From an uncultured Bdellovibrio sp. (GTDB lineage: Bacteria; Bdellovibrionota; Bdellovibrionia; Bdellovibrionales; Bdellovibrionaceae), in assembly GCA_937871355.1 (NCBI GenBank), contig CALMPX010000106.1:1-8139 (forward strand): a stretch of 8,139 nucleotides of DNA, given 5' to 3'. Made by a program: the position numbers and the translations under genes. Below are positions 1 to 5,973 of this stretch, piece after piece (within the stretch, counting starts at the first letter, position 1; the number at the start of each line of letters is the position of its first letter). The notes beneath the pieces were generated by a model. That model saw nothing but the letters and a program-made list of their open reading frames with translations, had not been told where the DNA came from and made no database searches.

Positions 1-65
1 GTTTTGTCGTTGGCTTCTAGGCCGGTTGTGGCTTACACAAAAGGCCTAGAAGTCATCGACAAAGC
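1..65. repeat. Long imperfect palindrome (30-bp arms, 5-nt loop)
   Basis: Bases 1-30 and 36-65 are near-perfect reverse complements around a GCTTA loop at 31-35. I count 25 of 30 paired positions. The mismatches are at 2/64, 10/56, 13/53, 24/42 and 25/41; 2/64 and 13/53 are G-T. In the minus-strand transcript the hairpin begins at the stop codon of the truncated response regulator. It may extend beyond base 1, outside the window. As RNA it could stop transcription or protect the 3' end. However, its arms are copies of receiver-coding sequence, so it probably arose by rearrangement rather than as a designed terminator. No U-tract can be judged because the window ends. Confidence 0.85.
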
Positions 66-157
66 TAAAAATGCATTTTGACATCCATTAAGATGAGATC
101 CCAAAAATCATTTTTAGTTTTGTCGATGGCTTCTAGGCCGTTTGTGGCTTCTGCAAA
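1..157. repeat. Three copies of a receiver-coding segment, two direct and one inverted
   Basis: The parental copy lies inside the response-regulator fragment at 102-157 and codes on the minus strand for ATNGLEAIDKTKNDF. A direct copy at 1-41 matches 117-157 at 36 of 41 positions and reads ATTGLEANDKT on the minus strand, in a different frame because the offset is 116 bp. An inverted copy at 36-80 matches 102-146 at 40 of 45 positions and reads TKGLEVIDKAKNAF on the plus strand. All amino-acid differences that I can align (N to T, I to N, N to K, A to V, T to A, D to A) are non-synonymous, as expected for unselected copies. The inverted and direct copies together create the palindrome. Confidence 0.8.
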
Positions 158-259
158 CTCAAAAGAGATATTTTCAGCGGTCTGCATGTTTTGGAGTATT
201 GAAATGACCGATCTACGTAGTTCGGATTCATCGTCGACGATAAGTGCTTTAAGTTTCAT
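65..259 (-). CDS. Truncated response-regulator receiver fragment (64 aa), probable pseudogene
   Basis: The product is the first half of a CheY-like receiver domain, which takes a phosphoryl group from a histidine kinase. Visible parts are beta-1 ending in the acidic pair D9-D10 (LIVDDE), an alpha-1 helix, the ATNGLEA turn at 38-44, and the phospho-acceptor strand LILMDV with D59. The family normally continues KMPGMDG and runs to about 120 residues, but here K61-M62 are followed by H-F and a stop. The beta-4 Thr/Ser, the beta-5 Lys and any output domain are therefore absent, so it cannot be a working receiver alone. The start is supported by AAAGGA 4 nt upstream, and it lies 8 nt after the CHASE2 kinase stop, so it was that kinase's likely partner. 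The last residues (HF-stop) come from an inverted repeat copy abutting the gene. A short receiver-like peptide made on purpose is possible but less likely. Confidence 0.75.
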   Translation of the reverse strand: MKLKALIVDDESELRRSVISILQNMQTAENISFEFAEATNGLEAIDKTKNDFWDLILMDVKMHF

Positions 260-263
260 AAAT

Positions 264-270
264 TCCTTTA
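264..270 (-). promoter_or_regulatory. Ribosome site of the response regulator, overlapping the kinase stop
   Basis: On the minus strand the kinase stop TAA (270-268) is part of TAAAGGA. Its AAAGGA is a good Shine-Dalgarno sequence 4 nt before the ATG at 259. The stop/ribosome-site overlap implies that kinase and regulator were translated in a coupled way from one transcript. Confidence 0.6.
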
Positions 271-2154
271 ATTTGTTTCAATCGGTAATCGTATGTAAAA
301 AACAGTCCCTTTGCCAAGTTCTGATTTGACAGAAATTTTTCCGCCATGAAGTTCAATAAAATACTTTGCCAAGTACAAGCCTAAACCTGAGCCTTTGGTT
401 TTTAGATCTTGATTTTTACCGCGCGAGAATTTTTTCCAGATATGCTCTAGGTCCTCGCTCGAAATGCCTTCTCCGGTGTCATGGACTTCAACCAGAATAT
501 CGAAGTCCGTTTCAGTTGTGTGAACATTAACGAAGCCGTTGACTGAGGTATATTTGATCGCATTCTCAATCAGATTTAAAATCACTTCGGTCATCAACGT
601 CACGTCGAATTCAATGAGAAACATTGGTTCTAAGTTTAATTGAAGATCAATATTTTTAGCTTTGGCTAAAGGTCTAAGTCGTTCAACGACGTTCTCAATC
701 ACACCATTAAGGTCTGCTGTTTCTTTGTGGATTTTGAATTCTTTGGACTCTACGCGAAGAAGTTTGAGGATAGATTGGATATAGCGATTGAGTTCTTCTG
801 AGTAATCTTTGAGATTGTTGAGATCGTCTTTCGTATCTGGTCGATCTAAAACGGGTAGATTATTTTGTAAATTGAGACGATCGACGACGGCTTGTATTTT
901 AGCTATCGGAGTTTTTAAGTCATGGCTGATTAAGCTGACAAAATTGTTTTTGAGCTGTTCCAGTTCAGATAGATAGCTTTGTTCTTGTTGTAATTTATAG
1001 TGAGCTTTTTCAATTCGCAAAGCTTGATAGCCGATATAGGTAATCCAAATTAAAACAATCAGTGCGTAGGCACTAGCGACAGGTATCCAAATGGCAAAAG
1101 TGTCAAAGGTCCAAATGGAAGCGGCCGTCCACACAGTTCCGAGCCAAGCAAAAAAGAATAGTGATGCGGCCTGCGGATAGCTGGTGATGATAAAGACACA
1201 AACGATAGTCAGAAAAAATAAAAATACTACATAAATAAAAATAGGAAGTTTGCGGATGAATTTATCATGAACATAGTTGTCAGTTACTTGTCCCCAGAAC
1301 TCGTGCCGTGACATTTGGCCGAACGGAGTGAGGATTTGTTGGTTGTTTGATTTCTCAGATCCAATCAATACGATCTTATTGGTAAAGAAATAGGATGGAA
1401 CTTCGGACTTTAAAATAGAAGTCATGCTGATGGTTTGAAATCGATTACTGCCGTTGAAATTGATGACGAGCGAGGATTTAAATTTATGATCAGGCGTCGA
1501 AGCTAATCTTTCCGCTATTGACGGCATTTGATCTGGATCTATAAGAACGCGACGAACGATGCCATCATCGTCTTTGAGTAAATCGATAGATCCTATATTA
1601 GATCGACTTAAAGTTGTGGTAAAGGGAAGGGCCGTTTTATCAGTGAAGGTTGAATTACTGGCCCAGACTACTTTTGGATTTCTAAATAAATCTAAATCCT
1701 TTTTATTCGTAACTGTTTTTCCAATATTATCGCCGAAAAATAATGTCACACCGACTTTTTTTGGTTTTTGCGCGAGAACTTTACTCAAGAGATCACTCCA
1801 GATTTTTTCGTCCCAGAAAAAACTGTCGGTGACGTTGTTCAATTCATTGATGCTGATGAGCGAACTTAAATTTTTGTCTGTGGAGAAAATTTTAGAGATT
1901 TGAGCGTAATCATTTGGATTAATGGTGACCAAAATAATGTCGGATGAGCGTGATTGATTGCCCCGGATTTTGAAACGCGTATCGTAGCTCTCGATAGCAT
2001 CAAGTTTGAGCAATAATGATGCGAATAACCAACATAGAATAGCTCGAGCCCAGAAGTTATTTCCGGATAAGAGCCAGCGCGAACGAGTCTTGAAGTAGGA
2101 CTTCATAGCCAGGATTATTTTTGACGAATTTGAATTTGTATGGTCTTTAGTCAC
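268..2154 (-). CDS. CHASE2-domain membrane sensor histidine kinase
   Basis: This is a 628-aa two-component sensor kinase that should sense a periplasmic or membrane signal and autophosphorylate on His. Its domains are a short cytoplasmic N-terminus, TM1 at about 37-50, and a CHASE2 sensor at about 55-300. The CHASE2 part begins with the typical YDTRFKIRG and SDIILVTI stretches and includes DDDGIVRRV and IVLIGS. Three closely spaced TM segments follow at about 303-323, 329-348 and 353-375, the usual CHASE2 topology. A coiled linker (380-400) leads to HisKA with SHDLKTP (H411). HATPase_c has an N-box with N527 and N531, G1 DTGEGI (559-564), F-box F576 and G2 GSGLGL (588-593). All catalytic motifs are intact. 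The start is GTG with no strong ribosome site; an in-frame ATG at codon 17 (2106) is an alternative. The adjacent response regulator is truncated. The sensed ligand is unknown. Confidence 0.93.
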   Translation of the reverse strand: MTKDHTNSNSSKIILAMKSYFKTRSRWLLSGNNFWARAILCWLFASLLLKLDAIESYDTRFKIRGNQSRSSDIILVTINPNDYAQISKIFSTDKNLSSLISINELNNVTDSFFWDEKIWSDLLSKVLAQKPKKVGVTLFFGDNIGKTVTNKKDLDLFRNPKVVWASNSTFTDKTALPFTTTLSRSNIGSIDLLKDDDGIVRRVLIDPDQMPSIAERLASTPDHKFKSSLVINFNGSNRFQTISMTSILKSEVPSYFFTNKIVLIGSEKSNNQQILTPFGQMSRHEFWGQVTDNYVHDKFIRKLPIFIYVVFLFFLTIVCVFIITSYPQAASLFFFAWLGTVWTAASIWTFDTFAIWIPVASAYALIVLIWITYIGYQALRIEKAHYKLQQEQSYLSELEQLKNNFVSLISHDLKTPIAKIQAVVDRLNLQNNLPVLDRPDTKDDLNNLKDYSEELNRYIQSILKLLRVESKEFKIHKETADLNGVIENVVERLRPLAKAKNIDLQLNLEPMFLIEFDVTLMTEVILNLIENAIKYTSVNGFVNVHTTETDFDILVEVHDTGEGISSEDLEHIWKKFSRGKNQDLKTKGSGLGLYLAKYFIELHGGKISVKSELGKGTVFYIRLPIETN

Positions 2155-2263
2155 TTGAGCTAAGCATTAACTCATTTCGTTGGTAATTTCAATTGGGTTT
2201 CAATTGAATTTTCATTAGAGTTTCAGATGAGTTGAAAACCATGTTTTGGAGTATATTTTTTAT
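2155..2263. promoter_or_regulatory. Divergent intergenic region with operator-like repeats
   Basis: This 109-bp AT-rich gap lies between the minus-strand kinase and plus-strand ribF, so both promoters are expected here. TTTCAATTG occurs twice, at 2187-2195 and 2198-2206, spaced 11 bp (about one helical turn); each contains the palindrome CAATTG. AACTCAT (2169-2175) and ATGAGTT (2227-2233) form an inverted pair around them. Read on the minus strand the repeats contain TTGAAA, a -35-like element. The copy at 2187-2192 sits 17 bp from a poor -10 (TAATGC). On the plus strand TTGAAA (2232-2237) is 16 bp from TATTTT (2254-2259), which would start RNA at the ribF ATG itself. No single promoter is convincing. 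Confidence 0.4.
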
Positions 2264-3193
2264 ATGAAATGGATACGCTCTCAGGAGCAATCACTACCAG
2301 ATATCTCGAAATCAGTTCTGACCATCGGAAACTTCGATGGCGTACACCTGGGGCATCGTAATTTATTGGCTGAATTGGTGAAAACAGCTCAGAATATGGC
2401 TGTGCCATCAGTGGTTTGCACTTTTCGCCCACATCCTTTGGAAGTCATTAAGCCCGAGCAGATGATTCATCGTCTATTTGATTACCGTGATCAGTCTGAA
2501 GTTATTTCACAGTTGGGTGTAGATTACTTGATTGAAGAAAAGTTTACTAAAGAGCTTTCTCTCATGTCGGCGCAAGATTTTTTAGATTTTTATGTTATGA
2601 AATATTTTAAACCTGTTCACATTGTCGTGGGATATGATTTTTCTTTTGGAAAAAATCGCGCTGGTGACTTTAGTTTTTTAAAGGAATATTGCGATGCTCA
2701 CGGTATTGGTTTAACCCAGGTTCAAGCTGAAGAGATAAATGGACAAATTATTTCATCAACTGCAATTCGTAAACTTATTGAGCATGGTGATATGGTCAAG
2801 GCGACTGAATACTTGGGCAGAAAATATTATTTGCGTGGACCTGTGCGCGTTGGGAACCAACGAGGTCGAACTTTAAATGTTCCTACTGCTAATATCAGTC
2901 CAGATATTTATTTTGTTCCGCGTAAGGGAGTTTATTTTTCTCGAACTTATATTGAAGATAAAAGTTATTATTCAATTACAAACATTGGAGTGAATCCGAC
3001 CTTTGAAACGACGGATTCAATCATAAAAGTAGAAACTCATATCTTCGATTTCGATCATGATATCTACGGACAACAAATCAAAGTCGAACTCGATCAGTTT
3101 CACAGAGACGAAATGAAGTTTTCAACGGTCGAAATGTTGAAGAATCAGATTCAAAAAGATATCGACGAGGCTAGGAAGTACTATAATCTTTAA
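2264..3193 (+). CDS. ribF: Bifunctional riboflavin kinase / FAD synthetase
   Basis: This cytoplasmic enzyme phosphorylates riboflavin to FMN and adenylates FMN to FAD. The N-terminal FAD-synthetase half carries GNFDGVHLGH with the nucleotidyltransferase HxGH (H28-H31), FRPHPLEV (55-62), VVGYDFSFGK (121-130) and the ISSTAIR motif (163-169). The C-terminal riboflavin-kinase half carries GRTLNVPTAN (201-210; PTAN binds nucleotide and Mg), GVNPTF (242-247) and the likely catalytic Glu257 in VETHIFDFD. At 309 aa it has the usual full length. I chose ATG at 2264 because the protein then begins just before the core fold. GGAG (2248-2251) lies upstream, although 12 nt is a long spacing. A TTG at 2246 would add six residues but has no ribosome site. 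The gene diverges from the kinase and precedes pilB by 53 bp; co-transcription with pilB is possible but not shown. Confidence 0.96.
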   Translation: MKWIRSQEQSLPDISKSVLTIGNFDGVHLGHRNLLAELVKTAQNMAVPSVVCTFRPHPLEVIKPEQMIHRLFDYRDQSEVISQLGVDYLIEEKFTKELSLMSAQDFLDFYVMKYFKPVHIVVGYDFSFGKNRAGDFSFLKEYCDAHGIGLTQVQAEEINGQIISSTAIRKLIEHGDMVKATEYLGRKYYLRGPVRVGNQRGRTLNVPTANISPDIYFVPRKGVYFSRTYIEDKSYYSITNIGVNPTFETTDSIIKVETHIFDFDHDIYGQQIKVELDQFHRDEMKFSTVEMLKNQIQKDIDEARKYYNL

Positions 3194-3212
3194 AATCTAC
3201 ACCTTGGTCTAG

Positions 3213-3240
3213 TTACAAAAAACGGCACTTTTAATAGAAT
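3213..3240 (+). promoter_or_regulatory. Candidate pilB promoter placing the RNA start at the ATG
   Basis: In the 53-bp ribF-pilB gap, TAGAAT (3235-3240) matches the -10 consensus at five of six positions. It lies 16 bp after a weak -35-like TTACAA (3213-3218). The -10 ends 6 nt before the pilB ATG, and no Shine-Dalgarno sequence is visible there. This is the arrangement expected for a leaderless mRNA. No terminator hairpin for ribF is visible in the gap, so read-through from ribF remains possible. Confidence 0.3.
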
Positions 3241-3246
3241 CATTCT

Positions 3247-4953
3247 ATGTTGCCACAGAAGCTCGGTGAAATTTTAACTAAACAAGGCTTGATCCGTCCG
3301 GATCAACTGCAGCAGGCATTGCAAGAATCGGCAAAAAATAAACAAAAATTAGGTACAACCATAATAGCATTGGGTTTTTTAAAAGATTCGCAAATTTTGC
3401 GAGCGTTGGAAAAACAGTTTTCTGTGCCTGGTGTCGACGTTTCTCAATTTGAAATTGATCAATCTGTTTTAACTTTAGTCGGGCGAGACTTTTGTGAAAA
3501 ACAATCCGTTATACCCATTTCAAAAGCAGGAACAACGCTCGTTGTTGCCTTTTCCGATCCGGGAAATTTGCAAACTCGAGATGACTTGCGTTTCATTACT
3601 AAATTTAAAATTCAACCTGTCGTTTCGACGGATCACAGTATTTCCTTAGCCATCGAGAAATATTACGGTGCTTTAAATCAATCGCAAATCGATTTTAATA
3701 AATCAGACGGCACGGATACAGACGTAGAATCTGTTTCCGCGAGCACGGTGGATGTAGGTGAAGTTAATGCGACCGATGCTCCGATCGTTAGATTTGTAAA
3801 TAGTATTCTCGTTGAAGCTATACGAAGAAAGGCATCCGATATTCACTTTGAACCCTATGAGAAAAAGTTTCGAGTACGGTTGCGGATCGATGGTAATTTA
3901 ATTGAAGCCGCCAGTCCGCCGATATCTTCGGGACCAGCAATCAGTGCACGGATTAAAATTATGTCTAAGATGGATATCGCCGAGAAACGTCGTCCACAGG
4001 ATGGTCGTTTGAAAATTAAATTAGCTAAGGAAAACCGCGAGATGGATTTTCGTGTTAATACCATTCCCACTTTATTTGGAGAAAAGGTGGTCATGCGTCT
4101 TTTGGACAAATCCAATCTTCAATTAGATATGACAAAACTTGGCTTTGAAGAAGATGATCTAAAATTATTTAAAGAAAAAATTGCCATGCCTCAGGGTATG
4201 ATTCTCATCACAGGTCCAACGGGATCTGGAAAAACCGTTACAGTGTATTCGGCACTTTCTGAATTAAACCAAGGTGATGTAAATATTAGTACGGCTGAAG
4301 ATCCTATCGAGTTCAATTTAGAAGGTATTAATCAAGTTCAAATGAATAAAGATATTGATTTAGACTTTGCTGAAGCCTTGCGAGCCTTTCTTCGTCAAGA
4401 TCCAGATATAATCATGGTGGGGGAGATTCGTGATTTAGAAACAGCTGAAATTTCATTTAAGGCCGCATCCACAGGTCACTTAGTTGTCAGTACGCTTCAT
4501 ACAAATGATGCTCCGACAACGGTAACCCGTTTAACGGAAATGGGTGTCGCTTCGTATTTAATTACTTCTTGTGTAAATTTAGTCGTCGCACAACGTTTAG
4601 TTGGACGTGTTTGCGAATCATGCAAAGAGCCGATCCAAGTGCCTGAGCAAACTCTTTTAAATATTGGTGTGCCAAAAGCAGATATTCCAAAATACACATT
4701 ATTCAAAGGCAAGGGTTGCTCAACATGCAATGGAACAGGAATCAAAGGTCGTTTGGCCATTTTTGAATTGATGCCGATGACTTCTAAAATAAAAGAGATG
4801 GTTCTTAAAAACGCTTCTGCCGCAGAGCTAAGAAATGCTTGCCGCGAATTAGGATTGAAAACTCTTCGTCGAAGCGCGCTGTTAAAACTCATGCGCGGTC
4901 AAACGACGATCGAAGAAGTACTTAACGCCTCTGTGCGAGATGATGGATTATAG
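3247..4953 (+). CDS. pilB: Type IV pilus extension ATPase PilB
   Basis: PilB is the cytoplasmic hexameric ATPase that drives pilin polymerisation through the PilC platform. An N-terminal MshEN/T2SSE_N domain occupies about 1-140 (KLGEIL...GLI...ALQ, then KLG...ALEKQ). A variable Ser/Thr/Asp linker (150-175) follows, then the N2 domain with ASDIHFEP (196-203). The ATPase core has Walker A GPTGSGKT (323-330, K329), Asp box AEDPIE (350-355), and Walker B DPDIIMVGEIRD (385-396) with catalytic E393. The His box is GHLVVSTLHTND with H411 and H418. A zinc site uses C456, C459, C491 and C494; the Cys4 site distinguishes PilB/GspE from PilT. The length of 568 aa is normal. An in-frame stop at 3235-3237 makes ATG 3247 the earliest ATG; no Shine-Dalgarno sequence is seen. 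The stop codon directly abuts the next start. Confidence 0.96.
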   Translation: MLPQKLGEILTKQGLIRPDQLQQALQESAKNKQKLGTTIIALGFLKDSQILRALEKQFSVPGVDVSQFEIDQSVLTLVGRDFCEKQSVIPISKAGTTLVVAFSDPGNLQTRDDLRFITKFKIQPVVSTDHSISLAIEKYYGALNQSQIDFNKSDGTDTDVESVSASTVDVGEVNATDAPIVRFVNSILVEAIRRKASDIHFEPYEKKFRVRLRIDGNLIEAASPPISSGPAISARIKIMSKMDIAEKRRPQDGRLKIKLAKENREMDFRVNTIPTLFGEKVVMRLLDKSNLQLDMTKLGFEEDDLKLFKEKIAMPQGMILITGPTGSGKTVTVYSALSELNQGDVNISTAEDPIEFNLEGINQVQMNKDIDLDFAEALRAFLRQDPDIIMVGEIRDLETAEISFKAASTGHLVVSTLHTNDAPTTVTRLTEMGVASYLITSCVNLVVAQRLVGRVCESCKEPIQVPEQTLLNIGVPKADIPKYTLFKGKGCSTCNGTGIKGRLAIFELMPMTSKIKEMVLKNASAAELRNACRELGLKTLRRSALLKLMRGQTTIEEVLNASVRDDGL

Positions 4954-5973
4954 ATGATACAAGACGTGCTTAATCGTTATATTTTACAAGCAGCCCAAGA
5001 AGTTCAATTCCGATTGGGTCATAAAACAACATTCAAAAAAAATCGTGAATGGATTGAGGCAGATACTGAAAGTTTGTCGTTATCTGAGTGGGAAGATCTT
5101 AAAGATTTGTGCTTGCGTCCTGATGAAAAAATGTTTTTGGAAACTAAAGGTTATATACGAGGTGTTTTTACGGATCAAAAAAACACATGGGTATTTTCTT
5201 TTGTAGAATGGAAAGAAAACTTAAAAGCCTATTTTTCGTATATTTCTAAGGCGACAAATATTAATCACATTCAAAATCCTGCTTATTTAGAAGCTTTAAA
5301 AAGTAAAAATGGAATTCATATTATTTCGGGATACAAGCAGAGTGGAAAATCAACTTTAATTCGAGAGTTGGTGGACGATTTGAAAAAAAATTCACCACAG
5401 CAGATTGTTTTGCACTCTGATCCATCTGTTTTGACACAGCACTTGGATGAGACCATTTTTCAACTGGGTGTTGATACTTTATCTTGGGACACGACTCATC
5501 CCTTCTATGATGGAGTCGACGTGGTCATTGTGGATATGAATGATATTACTCATTGGAAAAAGTGGATTCAGTTTGCAGAAGAAGGCAAGAAAGTTTTCGT
5601 ATCGATAGCAGCAAATAGTGTTGAAAGCGTCTTGCTTCAAGTCAAATCGCAATTGAGCGGAGAAAAAGATATGCCTTTATGGCAACGATTTATTCTGCAG
5701 CTCAGCTCTATTTTAAATCAAAAAGTCGTCGGTGTAACTGAAGGTTCTGTGCATGAAATTTTAGTTCTCAAATCACAAGGAAAACAAGCTTTATTGAACT
5801 TTTTACTTTCAGCTGTTTCTAAAAAAGAGTTAGAAAGTCACAATTATTATCAGAGTTATAACCAGTCAATTGTTCAGGCCATCGTGCGACGTCGATTTGA
5901 TATTAAGTCTGCTTTTTCTATTTCGGTTGATCCTGATGAGCTAGATCAAATGTTAAAGAAAATGGGTTTATAG
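4954..5973 (+). CDS. Degenerate PilT-like ATPase paralogue in the pilT position
   Basis: This 339-aa protein lies between pilB and pilC, where many genomes carry the retraction ATPase pilT. Walker A-like GYKQSGKST (126-134, K132) follows GIHIIS, and SDP (155-157) fits the Asp box. DVVIVDMND (189-197) aligns with the Walker B strand DVILVGEMRD, with Asp194 replacing the catalytic Glu. GKKVFVSIAANS (211-222) aligns without gaps to GHLVF..LHTNS, with both His replaced (K212, A219). QGKQALLN (275-282) occupies the AIRNLIRE site. The C-terminus DPDELDQML (326-334) matches the PilT tail DPEEL..LL. The N-terminus also follows PilT (RLGH, 20-23) but lacks ASDLH. These alignments are against the family pattern from memory. 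It probably binds nucleotide but hydrolyses it poorly or not at all. A structural or regulatory partner of PilB/PilC is an inference. Length and frame are intact, so it is not an obvious pseudogene. Confidence 0.8.
   Translation: MIQDVLNRYILQAAQEVQFRLGHKTTFKKNREWIEADTESLSLSEWEDLKDLCLRPDEKMFLETKGYIRGVFTDQKNTWVFSFVEWKENLKAYFSYISKATNINHIQNPAYLEALKSKNGIHIISGYKQSGKSTLIRELVDDLKKNSPQQIVLHSDPSVLTQHLDETIFQLGVDTLSWDTTHPFYDGVDVVIVDMNDITHWKKWIQFAEEGKKVFVSIAANSVESVLLQVKSQLSGEKDMPLWQRFILQLSSILNQKVVGVTEGSVHEILVLKSQGKQALLNFLLSAVSKKELESHNYYQSYNQSIVQAIVRRRFDIKSAFSISVDPDELDQMLKKMGL

Noticed and set aside
1..65. The palindrome as an amplification or assembly chimera at a contig end.
   Set aside because: The copies differ from the parent at about one base in ten, whereas an artefactual inversion should be nearly identical. 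It is not fully excluded without reads.
185..199. CATGTTTTGGAGTAT occurs exactly here and again at 2240-2254, just before ribF.
   Set aside because: The match does not extend beyond 15 nt. One copy lies in receiver-coding sequence and the other in a leader, and such a match is only mildly unlikely in an AT-rich 8-kb window. I treat it as chance.
78..329. Open frame on the plus strand opposite the response regulator and the kinase end.
   Set aside because: It is antisense to sequence with clear receiver and kinase motifs. Its translation shows no domain and it has no ribosome site.
1559..1903. 114-codon plus-strand frame inside the kinase.
   Set aside because: It is a shadow of the CHASE2-coding frame, with no recognisable motif or start signal.
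2246..2263. Upstream TTG start for ribF that adds six residues.
   Set aside because: There is no ribosome site before 2246, whereas GGAG precedes ATG 2264. The added residues are not part of the RibF fold.
3194..3246. Possible terminator after ribF or a sigma-54 promoter (CGGCAC) before pilB.
   Set aside because: No stable hairpin with a T-run is present. The GG/GC spacing of a -24/-12 promoter is not met: there is no GC pair 10 bp after GGCAC.
3855..4892. Minus-strand frames of 86 and 131 codons inside pilB (3855-4115 and 4497-4892).
   Set aside because: They lie opposite conserved PilB motifs, including N2, the His box and the zinc site. They are basic, low-information translations and look like shadows.
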